Of a stretch of DNA of 64,000 bases, positions 7,681 through 16,654 are shown in pieces; position 1 is the first letter of the stretch, and the number at the start of each line of letters is the position of its first letter. The DNA comes from Hymenobacter aerilatus (GTDB taxonomy: Bacteria > Bacteroidota > Bacteroidia > Cytophagales > Hymenobacteraceae). Where the stretch lies: positions 372,001 to 436,000 of the forward strand of contig NZ_CP095053.1 in NCBI RefSeq assembly GCF_022921095.1, in the 5' to 3' direction. The notes beneath the pieces were generated by a model. The model worked only from the letters and a program-made list of their open reading frames with translations. It was not told the origin of the DNA and did not search any database. Position numbers and translations under genes: made by a program.

Positions 7681-9807
7681 ATGAAGAACCGTAATACTCT
7701 GACGCTGGCGGCCCTGGCGGCGGCGGGCCTGCTTTCGGCAGGCTGCAACTCTTCCAAAACCACCACAGCTACTACCGCTACCGCCGACACGACTACGGCC
7801 AACACCGCCACGGCCATGACGGCTGCTGCCGACGCGCCCAAGGGTGTCGGCATCGACATTGCCAACCTCGACAAATCAGCCAACCCCTGCGACGATTTCT
7901 ACGAGTTTGCCTCGGGCAACTGGGTGAAAAACAATCCAATTCCGGCCGCCGAGTCGCGCTGGGGCTCCTTCAACGAACTGGCTAATAAGAACAACGCTAC
8001 CACCCGCCAGATTCTGGAGGAGGCTGCGGCTAACACCACGGCTGCCAAGGGTAGCAATGCCCAGAAGGTAGGCGACTTCTACGCTTCGGGTATGGACTCG
8101 GTAGCCATTGATAAGGCCGGTCTGAAGTACTTGCAGCCCGAGCTGAACAAGATTGCGTCCGTGAAGGACCAGAAAAGCCTGCAACTAGAAATTGCCCGCC
8201 AGCAGACGCTGGGCACCGGACCCTTGTTCCGGGCTGGGGTAGGGCAAGACCGCAAAAACAGCTCGGTGTATGCCGTGAACTTGAACCAGGGCGGCCTGAG
8301 CATGCCCGACCGCGACTACTACCTCAAGGACGACGCCCGTTCCAAAACGGTGCGCAACGCCTACGTCGCCTACCTCACCAACACCTTTAAGCTGCTGGGC
8401 GACAGCGAAGCTACCGCCGCCAAAAATGCCCAGACGGTGCTGGCGCTGGAAACCAAGCTCGCCAAAGCCAGCAAGAGCCGCGTAGAGCTGCGCGACCCGT
8501 ACGCCAACTACAATAAGATGCCGTTGGCGGAGTTCAACCAGAAATATCCCAACATCGCCCTACCCACCTTGCTGAAGCAAAACGGTCTGGGTACGGCGCA
8601 AGAGGTGATTGTGGGCCAGCCGGCCTTCTTCGAGGAGGTGAATGGGCTGATGAAGACTACGCCGCTGGCTGATATGAAAACCTACCTGCGCTGGCAGCTG
8701 GTGTCGTCGCTGACGGCGGCCCTACCCAAGGCCTACGGCGACGAAGCTTTCCGCTACACGCAGGTGCTCAGCGGCGCCAAGCAGCAGCAGCCTCGCTGGA
8801 AGCGCATGGGGGCCGCCACCGATGGCACGCTGGGCGAGGCCTTCGGCCAACTCTACGTCGACAAAGCCTTCTCGCCCGAAGCCAAGGCCAAGGCCCTGGA
8901 GATGGTAAATAACCTAAAAGCGTCGTTTGCCGAGCATATTCAGCAAAACACCTGGATGAGCGCACCTACCAAGGCCGAAGCCTTGAAGAAGCTGAACGCT
9001 TTCACGGTGAAAATCGGCTACCCCGACAAGTGGAAGGACTACTCCACCCTGAACATCTCGCGCGAATCGTACTTGCAAAACGTGCTAGCCGCCCGCAAGT
9101 GGAACTACGCCCGCAACGTGGAAAAGTACGGCAAGCCGATTGACCGCACCGAATGGGGCATGACCCCGCCCACGGTGAATGCCTACTATAGCCCGTCGAT
9201 GAACGAAATCGTGTTTCCGGCCGGCATCATGCAGCCCCCGTTCTTTGACCCCAAGGCCGATGACGCGGTGAACTACGGCGGTATGGGCGCGGTGATTGGT
9301 CACGAAATGACCCACGGCTTCGACGACCAAGGTCGCCAATTTGACGCGGCCGGCAACCTGCGCGACTGGTGGACCAAAGAAGACGCCGAGAAGTTTACCC
9401 AGCGTGCTACCTTGGTCGGTAACCAGTATTCGGCCTTCTCACCGCTCGATTCGGTGTACGTGAACGGCAAGCTGACGATGGGCGAAAACCTAGCCGACCT
9501 GGGCGGGCTGAACCTGGCCTATACCGCCCTACAAAAGCAACTCGACAAGAAATACGGCAATAACCCCCGCCCGCAGTACGACGGCTTCTCGCCCGAGCAA
9601 CGCTTCTTCCTGGCCTGGGCCCAAATCTGGCGTTCCAACTCGCGCCCCGAGGCCCTGCGCCAGCAGGTACTGACGGACCCTCACTCGCCGGGCATGTTCC
9701 GGACCATTGGGCCGCTGCAAAACATGCCGGAGTTCTACGAGGCTTTCGGCTGCAAGCAGGACGCCAAAATGGTACGCGCCGAAAACGTGCGGGCCAAAAT
9801 CTGGTAA
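7681..9807 (+). CDS. M13-family metallopeptidase lipoprotein (neprilysin/PepO-like), copy 1
   Basis: A 708-residue zinc endopeptidase of the neprilysin family, which cuts oligopeptides. The N-terminus is a lipoprotein signal with lipobox LLSAGC, then a Thr/Ala-rich linker. The M13 N-terminal domain starts near NPCDDFYEFASGNW. The catalytic domain has NAYYSPSMNEIVFPAG, the zinc motif HEMTH (H541, E542, H545) and the third ligand in GENLADLGG (E602, D606); the protein ends in the family-typical form with VRAKIW. The ATG at 7681 starts the lipoprotein signal; an in-frame GTG at 7633 would disrupt it. A closely similar paralogue follows at 10077. Probably displayed on the periplasmic face or the outer membrane. 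Confidence 0.95.
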   Translation: MKNRNTLTLAALAAAGLLSAGCNSSKTTTATTATADTTTANTATAMTAAADAPKGVGIDIANLDKSANPCDDFYEFASGNWVKNNPIPAAESRWGSFNELANKNNATTRQILEEAAANTTAAKGSNAQKVGDFYASGMDSVAIDKAGLKYLQPELNKIASVKDQKSLQLEIARQQTLGTGPLFRAGVGQDRKNSSVYAVNLNQGGLSMPDRDYYLKDDARSKTVRNAYVAYLTNTFKLLGDSEATAAKNAQTVLALETKLAKASKSRVELRDPYANYNKMPLAEFNQKYPNIALPTLLKQNGLGTAQEVIVGQPAFFEEVNGLMKTTPLADMKTYLRWQLVSSLTAALPKAYGDEAFRYTQVLSGAKQQQPRWKRMGAATDGTLGEAFGQLYVDKAFSPEAKAKALEMVNNLKASFAEHIQQNTWMSAPTKAEALKKLNAFTVKIGYPDKWKDYSTLNISRESYLQNVLAARKWNYARNVEKYGKPIDRTEWGMTPPTVNAYYSPSMNEIVFPAGIMQPPFFDPKADDAVNYGGMGAVIGHEMTHGFDDQGRQFDAAGNLRDWWTKEDAEKFTQRATLVGNQYSAFSPLDSVYVNGKLTMGENLADLGGLNLAYTALQKQLDKKYGNNPRPQYDGFSPEQRFFLAWAQIWRSNSRPEALRQQVLTDPHSPGMFRTIGPLQNMPEFYEAFGCKQDAKMVRAENVRAKIW

Positions 9808-9838
9808 GCGGAACGTTAACTACTGTTTCGTGAAACCG

Positions 9839-9931
9839 TCATGCTAATCCTGTCGAAGCATCTCTATGTGAGTAATTTTTAGCGATTACAGGGAAGCAGT
9901 AGAAACGCTTCAATAAGCTCAGCATAACAAT
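9839..9931. repeat. Degenerate copy of the GAAGCATCTC inverted repeat
   Basis: Between the two M13 genes, TCGAAGCATCTCT on the left and AGAAACGCTTCAATAAG with GCTCAGCATAAC on the right form an imperfect inverted repeat. It resembles the better copy at 36163-36264 and appears to be a decayed member of the same superfamily. Confidence 0.6.
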
Positions 9932-9943
9932 CTTTAGAAATAA

Positions 9944-9970
9944 AAAGGCAGCCTACAGGCTGCCTTTTTT
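9944..9970 (+). terminator. Intrinsic terminator of the first M13 gene
   Basis: The hairpin AAGGCAGCC-TACA-GGCTGCCTT is followed directly by a run of T, 137 bases after the stop codon of the first M13 peptidase. It implies that the second copy has its own promoter. Confidence 0.85.
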
Positions 9971-10030
9971 ATGTTACAGGCACTAGATAGTACAAAACAC
10001 CTATTAGGTAGGAGCACAGGATTTCCTCCG

Positions 10031-10038
10031 TATCTTGC
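10031..10038 (+). promoter_or_regulatory. Possible -7 element (TATCTTGC) for the second M13 gene
   Basis: TATCTTGC lies 46 bases before ATG 10077, after the terminator of the preceding gene. It is a shortened form of the Bacteroidota -7 consensus TAnnTTTG. The same TAnCTTG pattern appears at a similar distance before three other genes in the window. No clear -33 TTG partner was found. Confidence 0.3.
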
Positions 10039-10076
10039 TTCTCCAATTCCCATTTTTTCTCCTTTTTCTACCACCA

Positions 10077-12194
10077 ATGAAGAACCGAAATAGCCTGACG
10101 CTGGCTGTAGTGGCCGCGGCTGGGCTGACGCTGGCGGGCTGTAGCTCGTCGAAATCAACTACCACGGCCTCCGATACGGCTGCTACCTCTACGGCAACGG
10201 CTACCTCCGCTACGGCTACCACCCAAGCCGAGGCGCCCAAAGGTACCGGCCTGAACGTGGCGAATATCGACAAATCGGCTAATCCGTGCGACAACTTCTT
10301 TCAGTTTGCTTCAGGCAGCTGGTTGAAAAATAACCCGATTCCGGCCGCTGAGTCGCGCTGGGGCTCTTTCAACGAGCTGGCTGACAAGAACAACGCGGTA
10401 ATGCGGCAGATTCTAGACGAAGCCGCGGCTAACACCACGGCTGCCAAGGGTAGCAACGCCCAGAAGGTAGGCGACTACTACGCCTCTGCTATGGATACCG
10501 TGGCCATTGAGAAGGCGGGCTTGAAATACCTGCAACCCGAGCTGGCTAAGATTGCCGCTGTGAAGGATCTGAAAGGATTGCAGGCTGAGATTGCCCGTCA
10601 GCAGACCATCGGCACCGGTGCGTTCTACTACAGCGGGGTAGGGCAGGACGACAAAATTAGCTCGCAGTATGCCGTGAGCCTGTACCAAGGCGGCCTTTCC
10701 CTACCCGACCGCGACTACTACCTCAAGGACGATGCCCGCTCTAAGAGCATCCGCATGGCCTACGTAAACTACCTCACCAACACCTTCAAACTGTTGGGCG
10801 ATTCGCCGGCTGTAGCCGCGAAGAATGCCCAAACGGTGTTGGCTTTCGAAACTAAACTGGCCCAGGCCAGCCGCACCCGCGTGGCCCTGCGCGACCCCTA
10901 CGCCAACTACAACAAGATGACGCTGGCGGAGGTGCAGAAGCAGTACCCCAACCTAAACGTGGCCGGCGCCCTCAAGCAAAATGGCCTTGGCGCTGCCCAA
11001 GAGGTGATTGTAGGTCAGCCTGATTTCTTCAAGGCTGAAAACGCCCTGCTGAAATCGACCCCGCTGGCTGAGCTGAAAACCTACATGCGCTGGCACCTGA
11101 CCACCTCGCTGACCTCGGCCCTACCCAAGGCGTTTGGCGATGAGTCGTTTGCCTTCTCCAAAGTGCTGAGCGGTGCCAAGCAGCAGCAGCCTCGCTGGAA
11201 GCGCATGTTGCGCGCCACCGACGGTGCCCTGGGCGAAGCCTTCGGCCAGCTGTACGTAGACAAGGCCTTCTCGCCTGAAGCCAAAGCCAAGGCCAAGCAG
11301 ATGGTAGAGAACCTGCGTGCCGCCTTCGCCGAGCACATCCAGAATCTGGATTGGATGAGCGCTACCACCAAGGAGCAGGCCCTGAAGAAGCTGAACGCCT
11401 TCACCGTGAAAATCGGCTACCCCGACAAGTGGAAGGATTATTCGGCTCTCACCATCTCGCGCGAGTCGTACTTGCAAAACGTGCTGGCCTCCCGTAAATG
11501 GGCTTACAAGGACAACGTAGGCCATTACGGCAAGCCGATTGACCGCAACGAGTGGGGCATGACGCCACCCACGGTGAATGCCTACTACAACCCGCCGATG
11601 AACGAAATCGTGTTTCCGGCCGGTATCATGCAGCCCCCATTCTTCGACCCTAAGGCTGATGACGCGGTGAACTACGGCGGCATGGGCGCTGTGATTGGCC
11701 ACGAAATGACCCACGGCTTCGATGACCAGGGCCGTCAGTACGACGCTGAGGGTAACCTCAAAGACTGGTGGACCAAGGAAGACGCTGCCAAGTTCACCCA
11801 GCGCGCCGACCTCGTGGACAAGCAGTACTCGGCCTTCTCGCCGTTGGACTCTGTATTTGTGAACGGCAAGCTGACGATGGGCGAAAACCTAGCCGATATC
11901 GGTGGCTTAAACATTGCCTACACGGCTCTGAAAAAAGCCATTGCCGGCAAAAACGTACCCAACTACGACGGCTACACGCCTGAGCAGCGCTTCTTCTTGG
12001 CCTGGGCCCAGATCTGGCGCACCAACTCGCGCCCCGAGGCCTTGCGTCAGCAGGTGCTGACGGACCCGCACTCACCGGCCCAGTTCCGCACCGAGGGGCC
12101 GCTACAAAATATGCCGCAATTCTATGAGGCTTTCGGCTGCAAAGAAGATGCGAAAATGGTACGCGCTGAAAACGTGCGTGCCCGTATCTGGTAA
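10077..12194 (+). CDS. M13-family metallopeptidase lipoprotein (neprilysin/PepO-like), copy 2
   Basis: A 705-residue paralogue of the preceding gene, with the same order of parts: lipoprotein signal (LTLAGC), Thr/Ser/Ala linker, NPCDNFFQFASGSW block, NAYYNPPMNEIVFPAG, zinc motif HEMTH (H542, E543, H546) and GENLADIGG (E603). Most positions match copy 1, including long identical runs around the active site; differences cluster in the linker, in the segment near residues 290-330 and before the C-terminus. Both copies keep every catalytic residue, so neither looks decayed. ATG 10077 begins the lipoprotein signal. The arrangement is a direct tandem duplication, and each copy has its own terminator. 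Confidence 0.95.
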   Translation: MKNRNSLTLAVVAAAGLTLAGCSSSKSTTTASDTAATSTATATSATATTQAEAPKGTGLNVANIDKSANPCDNFFQFASGSWLKNNPIPAAESRWGSFNELADKNNAVMRQILDEAAANTTAAKGSNAQKVGDYYASAMDTVAIEKAGLKYLQPELAKIAAVKDLKGLQAEIARQQTIGTGAFYYSGVGQDDKISSQYAVSLYQGGLSLPDRDYYLKDDARSKSIRMAYVNYLTNTFKLLGDSPAVAAKNAQTVLAFETKLAQASRTRVALRDPYANYNKMTLAEVQKQYPNLNVAGALKQNGLGAAQEVIVGQPDFFKAENALLKSTPLAELKTYMRWHLTTSLTSALPKAFGDESFAFSKVLSGAKQQQPRWKRMLRATDGALGEAFGQLYVDKAFSPEAKAKAKQMVENLRAAFAEHIQNLDWMSATTKEQALKKLNAFTVKIGYPDKWKDYSALTISRESYLQNVLASRKWAYKDNVGHYGKPIDRNEWGMTPPTVNAYYNPPMNEIVFPAGIMQPPFFDPKADDAVNYGGMGAVIGHEMTHGFDDQGRQYDAEGNLKDWWTKEDAAKFTQRADLVDKQYSAFSPLDSVFVNGKLTMGENLADIGGLNIAYTALKKAIAGKNVPNYDGYTPEQRFFLAWAQIWRTNSRPEALRQQVLTDPHSPAQFRTEGPLQNMPQFYEAFGCKEDAKMVRAENVRARIW

Positions 12195-12213
12195 GCAGAC
12201 TATTGCCTGAAAC

Positions 12214-12249
12214 GAAAAGCCCTGATGCAGAAGCGTCAGGGCTTTTTTT
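12214..12249 (+). terminator. Intrinsic terminator of the second M13 gene
   Basis: AAAGCCCTGA and TCAGGGCTTT form a hairpin followed by seven T residues, about 20 bases after the stop codon at 12194. Confidence 0.88.
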
Positions 12250-12272
12250 GTGAATTAGAAGGTTACAATTAG

Positions 12273-12330
12273 AAAGGCTAGCAACTAGCTCCCCTCCTTT
12301 TTTAAGGAGGGGAGCTAGTTGCTAGCCTTT
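12273..12330. repeat. Palindrome with CCCCTCC-TTTTTT-AAGGAGGGG core
   Basis: A near-perfect inverted repeat of about 26-base arms (GGCTAGCAACTAGCTCCCCT and its complement) between the convergent M13 and cyclophilin genes. A shorter relative with the same CCCCTCCTT core is at 23100-23121. It is a second, smaller hairpin family, distinct from the GTCATCCTGAG one, and can act as a two-way terminator. Confidence 0.75.
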
Positions 12331-12344
12331 TACTTTTTTATTGC

Positions 12345-13121
12345 TTAACCGCCTACCACTTCCATCTTCATATTCACGTCTTTTTTCGGCCATTTGTAGG
12401 CGTCAATCGGCTCGTCGGCAATTTTGTCTAGCACGTCTAGGCCTTCCACTACCTCGCCGAACACCGTGTAGCGGCCATCCAGAGAGGGTAGGCCACCCTC
12501 AGTGGCGTAGGTCTGCACTTGGGCAGGCGTGAGCTTACGGCCTGCCACGGCTTGCGACTGGTTGGGCGCTAACTTCTTGCCTTGCACAATATAAAAATCA
12601 ATGCCCGACGACAGTTGACCAGGGTTTTGGTCGTCGTCGTAGCGGGCCATGGCCAGGGCGCCTTTTTTGTGGAAGTGCTCGGGCCGAATTTCGGGCGGTA
12701 GGCGGTAGCGGTTAATGGCGATGGTGCGGTTAGTAGAGCGCCCACCCTGAATCACCAGCCCTTTCTCTACCCGCTGGAATAACGTCTCATTGAACACGCC
12801 CTTACGAATCAGCAGCAGGAAATTGGCCTTATGAATGGGCGTATCATCGTAGAGGCGTAGGCGCATGGTACCCAGGCGGGTGTGCAGCAGCACTTCCGAG
12901 CCAGGATGCTCTCGGAGGTAGGGCGTGAGCAACTCCACCACATTGCTATCGGCCAGGGCCGTGAGGTTGGGGCCGGGCACAGGCGGCGGTGTAGTAGGTT
13001 GCTGGGTAGTAGCGGCGGTTTCCGGCGGACTTTGGTTGCAGGCGGTACTCAATGCCAGCAGAAGCGCTGCACACACAGACAAGGGCCGGGTATAGGTGCC
13101 TAGTAGATTGGAAAGAAACAT
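12345..13121 (-). CDS. Cyclophilin-type peptidyl-prolyl isomerase, lipoprotein
   Basis: A 258-residue exported proline isomerase that helps proteins fold in the periplasm. The N-terminus is a lipoprotein signal ending in LLALSTAC, followed by a Pro/Thr linker and a helical segment (ALADSNVVELLTPYL). The cyclophilin domain runs from about residue 85: TRLGTMRLRLYDDTPIHKANF, LFQRVEKGLVIQGG (the usual FHR..F..QGG block, with Gln for His), GALAMAR, DFYIVQG and YTVFGEVVEGLDVLDKI. ATG 13121 gives a proper signal; the frame is open further upstream to 13145. The His-to-Gln change beside the catalytic Arg is the only odd residue I see. Confidence 0.92.
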   Translation of the reverse strand: MFLSNLLGTYTRPLSVCAALLLALSTACNQSPPETAATTQQPTTPPPVPGPNLTALADSNVVELLTPYLREHPGSEVLLHTRLGTMRLRLYDDTPIHKANFLLLIRKGVFNETLFQRVEKGLVIQGGRSTNRTIAINRYRLPPEIRPEHFHKKGALAMARYDDDQNPGQLSSGIDFYIVQGKKLAPNQSQAVAGRKLTPAQVQTYATEGGLPSLDGRYTVFGEVVEGLDVLDKIADEPIDAYKWPKKDVNMKMEVVGG

Positions 13122-13145
13122 AGGGTAGGGCCAGAGGGTCAGCAA

Positions 13146-13181
13146 AAAGGGCTGCTACCCTACAGCCAGGGTAGCAGCCCA
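13146..13181 (-). terminator. Intrinsic terminator after the manganese catalase gene
   Basis: On the minus strand, GGGCTGCTACCCT and AGGGTAGCAGCCC form a hairpin followed by five T residues, about 40 bases after the stop of the catalase gene and just before the cyclophilin start. It separates the two transcripts. Confidence 0.82.
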
Positions 13182-13219
13182 AAAATAGCCGGAATCCGGC
13201 GCATCCAAATAAATGCTGG

Positions 13220-14125
13220 CTACAGCTTGATGCCGAGCTTCTTTGCAATATCCGCAAACATCTGCGGGTCGTAATCGTCGGCGCCGGGCGAGTTCAGTTG
13301 TGGCTCCTCTTCCAGCACAGGGTAGGGGACACCCTCAAAACCACCCTGTATCACTTCCAGTGGCTGACCGTCCTCGGGGTGGGTGCCATTCCAAATGATA
13401 CCGGCCTGCTTGTAGTCATCGGGGCTGAAAGTATAGAGCTTTAGGTGGAGTTTCTGCTCGTCCTGCAATTTCTTAGCCTCTGGGAAGGCATCGTTGCTCA
13501 AATCGGGCACGGGTACCAGCTTGGTAACTTCCACACCCGTGAGGTGCTCTAGGGCTTTAGCATACGCTACCACGTGCAAACCGCCCCGAACCAACAAGTA
13601 GCCTACCATTGTACGGGCAGTTGGATCAGACACCATTTCGTACACGCGCATCTTATTGGCGCGCGCGCCGCACTCCAGAAAGAAATTGTGCAGCAAATCC
13701 AGCTTCAGGTTGCCGCTGGCGTGTACGTTTTGGCCAGTCCACGGATTCCCCATCGAGTCGATGGGTAGGGCGGCCTGGGCACTGCTCAGAAAGTGGTAGC
13801 TGTTGCGGGCGTCTACTACTCCCTCCAGCGGTGCGGGTACTGGGTCTTTGCCACGCGGCGTAGTACCCGTCAGCAACAAGTTGATGGCATACGAAACAGC
13901 CTCAATGTGGCTGTACTCTTCTGCGGCAATACTGCATGTGAGGTCATAAAAGGGGCGTAGGCGGTTGCGCCCCCGGAAATTAAACGACTGGAACGTATAG
14001 TTCATTAACGTCGACATTTCCCCGTACTTACCCCCCAGCAGCTCCTGAATAGCAGCTGCGTCGTTGGGCGACGGATTTTTAGGCTTGGGCAGCTCCACTG
14101 CCAAACGGTCATAACGCAGAATCAT
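13220..14125 (-). CDS. Manganese catalase family protein
   Basis: A non-haem catalase that breaks down hydrogen peroxide at a di-manganese centre in the cytoplasm. In this 301-residue protein, E36 (GGKYGEMS), E70 and H73 (AEEYSHIE), E151 (LECGARANK) and H184 (RGGLHVVAYAK) have the same spacing as the five known ligands of the Lactobacillus plantarum enzyme, which strongly supports activity. The fold is the usual four-helix ferritin-like bundle followed by a C-terminal tail. The start ATG 14125 directly precedes a plausible N-terminus. It sits alone between terminators, so it is probably a single-gene unit. Confidence 0.94.
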   Translation of the reverse strand: MILRYDRLAVELPKPKNPSPNDAAAIQELLGGKYGEMSTLMNYTFQSFNFRGRNRLRPFYDLTCSIAAEEYSHIEAVSYAINLLLTGTTPRGKDPVPAPLEGVVDARNSYHFLSSAQAALPIDSMGNPWTGQNVHASGNLKLDLLHNFFLECGARANKMRVYEMVSDPTARTMVGYLLVRGGLHVVAYAKALEHLTGVEVTKLVPVPDLSNDAFPEAKKLQDEQKLHLKLYTFSPDDYKQAGIIWNGTHPEDGQPLEVIQGGFEGVPYPVLEEEPQLNSPGADDYDPQMFADIAKKLGIKL

Positions 14126-14149
14126 ACAGAAGAAGGTAAGTGGTGGAAG

Positions 14150-14187
14150 TAAAAGTCCCGGACGCCGCAGTGGCTGCCCGGGACTTG
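14150..14187 (-). terminator. Intrinsic terminator after the nuclease gene
   Basis: On the minus strand AAGTCCCGG and CCGGGACTT close a hairpin followed by TTTTA, about 70 bases after the stop codon of the S1/P1-like gene and ahead of the catalase start. Confidence 0.7.
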
Positions 14188-14255
14188 TATTACCTTCTTA
14201 CGCTGCTAGTAGGCAATGGTTATGTGTAAAATATTGACGATCAACCATAAATACC

Positions 14256-15473
14256 TTACCAGGCGCCGGTGCCCCAGTCGTCGCTGGCTTTTTTGGCTTT
14301 CACCTTGGTTTTGGTAGCAGGAGCCGCGGCAGGCTTCACTTTCACCTTCACTTTATCGGGGGTAGGGGCTGCTGCTTTAGCGGGCGCGGCGGTAGCAGCC
14401 GGCTGTGGTTTTTCTTCTAAATCAGACGCAGTGGGGGTGCTCATCTCGGTGGCGGCGCCAATCTGGTCGGGGCGGGCGGCGGCTTTCGGTTTCTCCAGGG
14501 CCAGCAGGCGCTGCTGAGGCACCAGCTGGTTGTCTTTCCAGAGCTTCAGGTCGGAAGCCAGACGGTCTTTTTCTTCCTTGGTGGGCTCATGGCCCAGCAG
14601 CTTGTCGAGGTTGGGGCTGCCGGCGTCTTTCCAGGCCGTGTACCACATAGAGGCTACCAGGGTAGGGGCCTGCTTGAGGCGGTAGGCTACTTGGCCGCCC
14701 ACAATATCATGGTAAGAATCAGCGAAGGCATCGGAGTAGGAGCGGCGGGTAGTGCCGTACTTGTGCGAGTAATTGTACTTGGTTTCGGGGGTATACTTCA
14801 GCGTTACCTTTTCTTCCTCATCAAACGTGGCGCCCAGGAAGCCGTACGACTGCTGCACGGTTAGCCAAATGGCTGCCAGTGGGTCTTTCACGTACTTAGC
14901 CTCTTCGCTGTTGAGCTTGTACTTGGCAATGTGGCGCTCCGGTAGCTTCGACTCCCACAGGCTATGAAGGCCGGTTTGGTTGGTGAGCTGACCGTCGTAA
15001 TTCTGGGTGGTATGCAGGGGCACAAAGGCGTCGCCGATATAGTGGCCCAAGTCCGACGACAGTCTCAGAATATTGGTGGTGTCACCGTCGCGGAAGGCCT
15101 GGGTGAGCTGGTCCTTCAGGTCGATAACCGTCCACGGCACGGTACCGTACTTGCGCAGCGTATCGGCCGAGTATTTGGCCACGGCCTTTTCCCAGGCTTT
15201 GGGCATGGCCCCAAACGGGTCGGTGCCGTAGTGGTCCATGTCGATGTAGTGCTTGGGCGCCTCCGTGGGGTCTACGTCGCGGCGCTCATCAGGAGCGGTG
15301 GAGAGCTTCACCAGGCGCGGCAGAAAGTGATAGTAAAACGGCTGCATGGCTTTGGGCAGCGCGTACACCGAAATCTGCGCAATGGTGCGGTGGCCCATGA
15401 AGCCCCAGCCCGGCGACAGGGTAGGCAGCAGCACCAACGTAGCAAGCAGCAGCGGAGTCAGTAGTTTTTTCAT
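14256..15473 (-). CDS. Exported zinc-dependent S1/P1 nuclease-phospholipase C family protein
   Basis: A 405-residue secreted protein. After a hydrophobic signal peptide the mature chain begins WGFMGH, the hallmark of S1/P1 nucleases and zinc phospholipase C, in which the N-terminal Trp and the His are zinc ligands. Further ligand blocks are IDMDHYGTDP, SSDLGHYIGDAFVPLH and the NQTGLHSLWE segment, then SYHDIVGGQVAYRL. It probably cleaves nucleic acids or phosphate esters outside the cytoplasm. The last 100 residues are low-complexity Ala/Lys/Pro/Val repeats (KVKVKVKPAAAPA), probably an unstructured tail. ATG 15473 starts the signal; a TTG nine bases upstream is possible. Confidence 0.85.
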   Translation of the reverse strand: MKKLLTPLLLATLVLLPTLSPGWGFMGHRTIAQISVYALPKAMQPFYYHFLPRLVKLSTAPDERRDVDPTEAPKHYIDMDHYGTDPFGAMPKAWEKAVAKYSADTLRKYGTVPWTVIDLKDQLTQAFRDGDTTNILRLSSDLGHYIGDAFVPLHTTQNYDGQLTNQTGLHSLWESKLPERHIAKYKLNSEEAKYVKDPLAAIWLTVQQSYGFLGATFDEEEKVTLKYTPETKYNYSHKYGTTRRSYSDAFADSYHDIVGGQVAYRLKQAPTLVASMWYTAWKDAGSPNLDKLLGHEPTKEEKDRLASDLKLWKDNQLVPQQRLLALEKPKAAARPDQIGAATEMSTPTASDLEEKPQPAATAAPAKAAAPTPDKVKVKVKPAAAPATKTKVKAKKASDDWGTGAW

Positions 15474-15607
15474 CTTTGACAACAGAAGAACACACAGTAG
15501 AATACCGTAAAGTTCGAGATTAAATACCTGAGCCTGACCACCAGAACTTCAGTTTTTCCGCCGATTCCTGCCCCAGTCCTATTTTTTCGCATACCTATCC
15601 TCATCCC

Positions 15608-16636
15608 GTGGAAATTTCCAAAAAGAAAAAGATCTACCCGCTCGATGCGGCCTTGCGCCACTACCTGCGCCAGTACGACCGCGCCACGGACCTGCCCATT
15701 TCCTACCTCGACCTTTTGCGCGTGAGCAACGCCTACCCCCTGCTCGACCGCCAGGGCCGCGACACGCTCTGGGAAACCGTGTACTACGAGCCCAGCGAGC
15801 TGCAGGAGCTGACCCGCGGCCTAACAGAGATATACGCCCTGCTGAAAACCGATGGCGACCTGTCGTTCACCGAACACCTACTGGCCGACCGCATCGACTA
15901 CTGCCGCTTCGGCAATAGCAACCCGTTTCGGGTGCGCGTGGTCAACCAACTCAACGACAACTACGACTATTTCTACGTGAAGCGCGCCGACGCCTCCCGC
16001 GTATACGGCCTGGAGCTGGAGCACCTGCTTTCGCCCAACAGCATCAACTACTTGGTGCAGAACGAAACCTTGATTGAGGAGCACATTGTGGGCATTCCCG
16101 GCGACGACTTCATCCGCACCCGGCTGCGCACGCCCCAGCTCAACCAAGTGCGTATTGCCAAGGAGTTTGTGAAGTTCAACGAGCGGTGCTTTGCCCGCCT
16201 GTTGGGCGATATGCGCGCCTACAACTACGTGATTGACGTGACGCCCGATTTCGAAGACGAGCAGTACCGCGTGCGCGCCATCGACTTTGACCAGCAGAGC
16301 TACGAGGGTAGGAAAACCATGTACCTGCCGCAGTTTTTTAAAGACAACCGCCCGGTGGTGGAGCTGTGCAGCCGCTGGCTGGAGCCCGATACCGTGCGCC
16401 AATACCAGGCCGAGGAGCGCACCCTGATGGCCCGGCGCGTGCGCTCGGAGCGCTACCGCCTCCGCGACCTGATGGACTGCATGCGCCGCTCCGAGCTGGC
16501 CCCGCCCGAAAAGATTGCGCAGCTCAAGCAAGACCTCAACACCCACCACGGCACCACACAGTTCAGCCGCTGCCGCACCATGGGCGACGTAGTGCGGCTG
16601 AACCTGAAAATCATGCTGGTGCGCCCACAGCGGTGA
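15608..16636 (+). CDS. Conserved hypothetical protein with kinase-like motif pattern
   Basis: I do not recognise this 342-residue cytoplasmic protein by name. Several spaced motifs recall aminoglycoside-phosphotransferase or HipA-like kinases: K125 in DYFYVKRAD, a Glu a short way on (LELEH), a loop GDMRAYN with D201 and N206 at the place of the catalytic HGDxxxxN, and AIDFDQ with D226 and D228 at the place of the metal-binding DFD. This is a pattern reading only and needs a profile or structure comparison. The N-terminus is Lys-rich (EISKKKKIY). The start is GTG 15608; no earlier start is in frame. It is a single gene converging on pncC, with a hairpin between them. Confidence 0.75.
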   Translation: MEISKKKKIYPLDAALRHYLRQYDRATDLPISYLDLLRVSNAYPLLDRQGRDTLWETVYYEPSELQELTRGLTEIYALLKTDGDLSFTEHLLADRIDYCRFGNSNPFRVRVVNQLNDNYDYFYVKRADASRVYGLELEHLLSPNSINYLVQNETLIEEHIVGIPGDDFIRTRLRTPQLNQVRIAKEFVKFNERCFARLLGDMRAYNYVIDVTPDFEDEQYRVRAIDFDQQSYEGRKTMYLPQFFKDNRPVVELCSRWLEPDTVRQYQAEERTLMARRVRSERYRLRDLMDCMRRSELAPPEKIAQLKQDLNTHHGTTQFSRCRTMGDVVRLNLKIMLVRPQR

Positions 16637-16654
16637 AATGATGAAGTAATGCAT

